DNA of 64,000 nucleotides, from NCBI GenBank assembly GCA_964017195.1, contig OZ024895.1, positions 13,614,534 to 13,678,533 of the forward strand. The letters are read 5' to 3'. Under the pieces are notes generated by a model. The model saw only the letters and a program-made list of their open reading frames with translations. It was not told the origin of the DNA and did not search any database. Positions 25,459 to 31,400 of this stretch are shown piece by piece (within the stretch, counting starts at the first letter, position 1; every line of letters begins with the position of its first letter). The DNA comes from Siderastrea radians (taxonomy: Eukaryota; Cnidaria; Anthozoa; Scleractinia; Rhizangiidae). The position numbers and the translations under genes are program-made.

Positions 25459-28400
25459 CACCATCATCGCCATGATCATCATCATCATCACCACCATCAT
25501 CATCACCACCACCACCATCATCATGCATCATGCCTATCATCATGCATATGAGAGTCACTCAGTGACGGTGTAACTCTAGGTATCCCAGAATACGTAACAA
25601 TTATCAGTAGACGCTGTCACTTCGCCCTTCAAATTTATATGGCGCTTTATTTTATTTATTTTCATTGAAAGCCACTTCAGCTTATGCGGGTAATCTCTCA
25701 GCAACATGTGGACTGAACCGTCATGTAACAAGATGACAATCTCGTACTGTTTCATTGTTCTACAGCAAATGCTCCAGAATCAGACAGAAAGGACCTGCTG
25801 TCGGAAGTTGAGTTGATGAAAACTCTGAAACCTCATCCTCACGTGATCAAGCTGATGGGATGCGTCACTGAGAGTGGTAATGGGAAAAACGTACAAGTAA
25901 TATCGCATGGTTAAAGAGTCACTTGTTTGCGTAATTTTGTTTTTCTTTTGGTTTTTAACATATATCCAAAAGAGCATATATCAAGAAAAAGGGTGGTGTC
26001 AATGTACCTAGCAACGTATTAATTGATTTCTGCAAGAAAAAACATTTTTGTGTTTTAGGTTGCAGTGACTTGTACTGAAGTCACTTCCACTATGTATTTG
26101 TAAGTTGCCAAATATGTTTTTTTTCGGCAGACCCACTGATGGTCCTTATTGAGTACATACCGTTTGGAGACCTTCTGGGCTACTTAAGAAAGAGCCGAGG
26201 ATTGAACGACACATACTATAAGGACCCGGATGTGAAGCCGCAGTCCACTCTGACTGCGGAACAGTTGATAAAGTTTGCATGGCAAGTTGCTGATGGATGT
26301 GTTATTTGGCTTTTAGAAAGGTTAGCTTTAAGCTGTGTACATCCAATTCGAACTCGTGCTTTCTTGGATATTACACTATTCTGTAGTTATAAGAATAATA
26401 TCTCAACATTTCGCCACTGTGGAGAAACAAAAGTCTTTTGAAACAATAGTCTTTTGAGTGTATTGGAAATTTTTATCAGCGCGAGTGAGCTCAGCAAATA
26501 TTCAAACTTGACAGCTATAATACTTCGCTGGAGCGCAAGGACAGAAGGACAAACAAAATCGAACAGGGTTTTCCAAGATACGGCGATGCATAACCTTTGA
26601 AATATTAATTTAATTTAATTTTAATATCTTTTTTTGTAAAACTGAAGGAAGAAAGCGAAAGACTTAATGACAAATAGTACGTAATTGTCTGGTGATTACT
26701 TCTATCGCAAGAGTTCGGTTAGCAAAATCTGCTGTTGGTTTTTGTTCTCTCTGAAACGTGATCTTGTTAAATCAAGTCTTTTCTGCTTCAAGACGAAAAT
26801 TTCGTGTAAGAAGTTGCTTTAGGTAAACGGAGAATGCTTAAAGAATGGCATATTGTTATTTAGAAGCGCTCTCTGGAAGTCGTAATAGCGTGGCGTTAAC
26901 TCCCAAGGGAGTTGGTTCCTATTTATCTGTGATTCTGAGCATGCAAAACCTGAAACTCCACGACGCATCGAAGCTCACCCAGGGTTGTCAGAATAGTGGC
27001 CTTGCTTAAGGGCAACGTATGTAAAAGTTTTATTTTCTCTTTATCTGGGTAGTTTTCAACTTTCCAACATAGATAAGAAAATGCTTGCTCTTAAGGATGG
27101 TCAAGCGAATCAGAGAGAAAAAAAAAAGATTTCAGAAGCTGCCCTGAAGTCCTATACGTCAGCGTTCTCGTTACATAAGGTCCCTACTGAGTCTAAGGGT
27201 CTCAGTGATTTCTCGATTAAACGCCGGGGTCGTTTATTTAAAACTCGGCCTCGTACACCCGGCGTTTTTACGAACCCGGCGTTTATTCGGGACCCGGCGT
27301 TTATTTATTAACTGCATTTTTCAGCCATCCATTTTTTGTCATCAGTACAGGAGATTTACTGAATAAAGAACCAAATTTCAACAAAATCGTTCAAAAACGT
27401 GATATAATGTCACCAAACTTGTCTCATTTCAGTGAGCTAGTTAAGTCATTTATCAAAAAACATCACTGGCAGGAACAGTGATTGAACTCTTCTCTTCGTT
27501 ACATTTCTCCCTGAAACACTGAGGAAGGGCATCGGCAACTGCTCGCCAGTAAAAGTACTGTGCAAACAATTTAGAACAAGGTGGTGTTTTGGTTCCTGCT
27601 CCATCAGTTCTGAGAAAGGCAAAATTATGGAATGATTCAAGAAACTACTGGAGAAACGCTGGAGAGACTCTCGAGGTGATCGTCGCTTGATGGACATGAT
27701 TTAAAAGATATTGACACGATACCTGATGCGTCGCTTGTTTTATCTGTTTTAGTACAATTTCAAAAGGTAGTGTCGTTTGAATATCAGTGTATAAATTCAC
27801 ATAAAATGGTAAAAAGAGAACTAATGTGCAGTTTTGACAGAAAAACCCTGATTCAATATACCCATCTCGAATAAACGCCGAGACCCGAATAAACGCCGGG
27901 GACGTTTATTTTAAACTCGGCCCTGTAGACCCGGCGTTTATTTGAACGAGGCTTTTATTCGGGGTCCGTCGTTTAACCGAGAAAGTACGGTACTTAATAC
28001 GTGTATAAATGGAATAGCAAAAAGCCTTTTTTTTTCAGATAATCCATCGTGACTTGGCAGCGAGAAACGTCCTTGTTGGAGAGGGAGAGAGGTGTAAGGT
28101 GACAGATTTTGGGATGGCCAGAGATGTGCACCAGGATGATATTTACATTAGAAATAGTTGTGTGAGTATTTTCTCAAAGAACTCGACGATTAGTCTCAGC
28201 TGAATGAGTGCTTGAAGCTGTGGAGAAATAAACAACACAAAAAAAAGATATTTAAGGTCGGAAATTAAAATCAGACTGTACTTATAGTAGAAACCAACAA
28301 GATGTTAACTAACGTAACGTACAAGCTGGATTTGCGTCGGATCTCCCTGAGCTAATGGCCGATATGATGTGCCGAAATTGCACCTTCATCGTAACAGAAT

Positions 28401-31400
28401 GTTCTCTGATCTTATTACTTCCAGTGCAGTTATTCTGTTGAAATAAATTTCTTTTCAAAGGGGCGCCTGCCTGTTAAATGGACTGCTTATGAAGCCTTGA
28501 TGTATGGAACATACACCACGCAGAGTGATGTGTAAGTACTTTTATTAATGGTGAATTTCCTGGTAAGAATATTGCAAGTTTTAAGCTTTGTCTTCAGATA
28601 AGAAAGCTTTGATATTCTGAATGTCATAAGCGGATAAGAAAGAAAAAAGAATATGAGTCCCCGATGGGCTTTTCCTGAAGCCACCAGTTGGATGCTCTAA
28701 CCAGTGAGCTGAGTGATCAAGTAGGTTCATTGCGACGACACGCGTGCTGCATGAGGCAAAGATGAGCTACAAGAAAAGCTTCCTTGGTTATGATAAAGAA
28801 AGCGTGGTTGATTTAAGCTCAGTCAGGAAATACGAGCGGTGTAGATTTGGTTTATGCCTCGATTGGGACAAACAATTCACTGTGGTGTGTAGAAGTGGCC
28901 TAGAAAGCTTCTTCTGGGTATCCTCGCCACACCCATTCCTCCTTAACTCAGAGAGCATTAAAGCTGTGACATTGACGAATATATACATATTGCGGCTCAC
29001 ATAATCTTTTGAGGTTCGTCACATAAGCATATGCCGTCACTTGACGTTGAATTACGCCATGGTTTAATAATATGATAATAACAAGATAGTAATAGGTTCC
29101 GCCATCTTTGATTTCTTAATCTCTTTTTTCAAAAGAAGGTATGTAATACGATGAAAGAACTCCGAAATGGTATAAAATCGAAAAATTAAGTTTTTTTTCC
29201 ATTAAAAACACACTCGGCAATTCCAATTTCTCAAAAAAAAAAATGCCTCCCAGAACATGGTTGTCATGGTAAGAAACAGTTTGCTTACAGTCTGTATAGG
29301 GTCCACTTTGCAATTCAGTTGTTCAGGTTTCAAAATTTACCACCGGTTAAGTGACGTACTGCGAAATGCTTCCTTGCATATATCCGATAGTTTCCATCCC
29401 CTTTTGTGCAGTGTGGGAAATTTGACTTTAACACCTTAGTATTTATGTTACTTTCTCTCCCTCTTTTTTGTGATTTTTGTAGCTGGAGTTACGGTGTCCT
29501 GCTCTACGAGATTCTTACCGTAGGTATGTTAAGATTTATGCAAGTTCATTTCAGTTCATAAAGAATAAAGCCAATTAGAAAGCTGGAAAATTCTGCGTTA
29601 TCAGCGTTATCAGGGTAGTTCCCAACTTTCCCTACGGGTTTGGCTTGCTAGGTAAAGCAAGTTGAATTGGTCAGGGCTGAACGTAAAATGAGTTTGGGGT
29701 TAATAGTCCTTCTTGGGAGTTTTTGTAGTTTGGCAATATTACGAAAAGTACAGAAAGTGGACGGAAACGTTGTGGAAGACTAAATTATAGTCGATATATT
29801 GTTCGAATGTTTATCAGTCATCTCTGGCTGCCTTTGGGGAAAATTGTCGCAAAATAGTCGACGATTTTTGATACAGTGGTCAATGGATCGAAATAATATA
29901 GGAAAATGGTTGTAATCAGTTAGGAGAACTATGCAACAAGTTTTTGGGGAATTATATGAAAATTGACCAAAACCTTCGTGACAAATCTTCTATAGCCGAG
30001 GGATAGTCAAAAGTAGTGAGCATAAAAAACAAACTAGTTATGCAAATGCGAATTTCTCAAGGTGTACCGTGAATATCCCACTCATGACTTGAGTTTTCTC
30101 TGAATACACATAAACCTTTGAGGTTAACGTGCAGTCACAAAAGTCGGTTATTCGCGTGGCAAATCCGTTTAGTAGATATACCCCTTCAGGCAATTGGTAT
30201 ATCGGAGGACAATGGGCCGAGGCTTAAAGATTGCCAGAAAAAATGAACGGGCATATTGTCTGAAAACCGTCACAAACGTGGTTTGCTTCATCCAATGAAA
30301 GCACACAAAAATTAACCAGTTTGTAAATACTAAATACTTAAATATGTGGCACAATAAATTTACGCGATTCATTTTTATCCAAATCAAATAATTTATGTCT
30401 TCCAGGTGGATCTCCATATCCAGACATCAACGCCAGAGAAATCCCCAGGAAACTTGAAGAAGGATACAGAATGCCCAAACCAAAACACGTTAATGACAAA
30501 CTGTAAGTACCTATGAAAGTTATGATGGTGATGATGCAACACAACTCTTCCTAGCAATCCGATTAGCTTCTTACCTTTTTTAATATCATCAATTAAAAAG
30601 CCGACCTGTGATTACATACTGCTTGCCAAAGGCAAAGCTGGGCAGGCTTCGTGGAGAACCAGGGTTTCGGCTTGTGCTGCAGACAGGTTACAAGTTCTTC
30701 TACAAAATGTTTATATTCCCATTATCGGACAAAACGTCTTCCTTTGTATTAACCCTCTTCTGCCTGGGCTTTTTTTGCGTTTCTGAAGCTTGGCACGTTT
30801 GTAGCACGTCATTAGCTTAACAGAGTGGGCTTATGAAGCGTCAATTAGGACGTGCTGTGACGTCACAATAACATCACAAACCCGCCATTTTGAATTTGAG
30901 GCCGCCATCTTGAATCCCAAACCTGCAGTCATACAGCTGACAATGACGTCACCAAAAAATATATGATTTTGTTCTAAGAAACATACTAAGACAAAACAAG
31001 CACACAAATGTAAAAAATTATCTTCTTCTTACAAACGAAGGGAGAAAACCTGAAAAAAAGGCTGAAAAATGACAGCAAATAGTCAAAAAACACTTCTGAG
31101 TGGATGGTTGCTGTGAAAACGTCAATCGTCATAGAAACGTCATTGACACAGGGAAAGTTTCCCTGATAAATTTTAGGAAAAGTCACGAGATTTGATGATT
31201 ATTCGTCTAGCCGTTCAAAAGTTATAATTCGTTTAAGTCAGGGGGGGGGGCACAATGAGCCCCCCAGGCAGAATAGGGTTAAAGACTATCCACCTATCCC
31301 CAAATTGTAGCAAATTCCATTTTTACCGAATTTCTTTCTTCCTATCTTTGAAAACAAATCTTATTAAAACTAAGTAGTACGCCCATTGCGGAGGATTATA

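Noticed and set aside
25255..25558. Poly-His and poly-Asp open frames
   Set aside because: They are translations of a CAT microsatellite in an intron.
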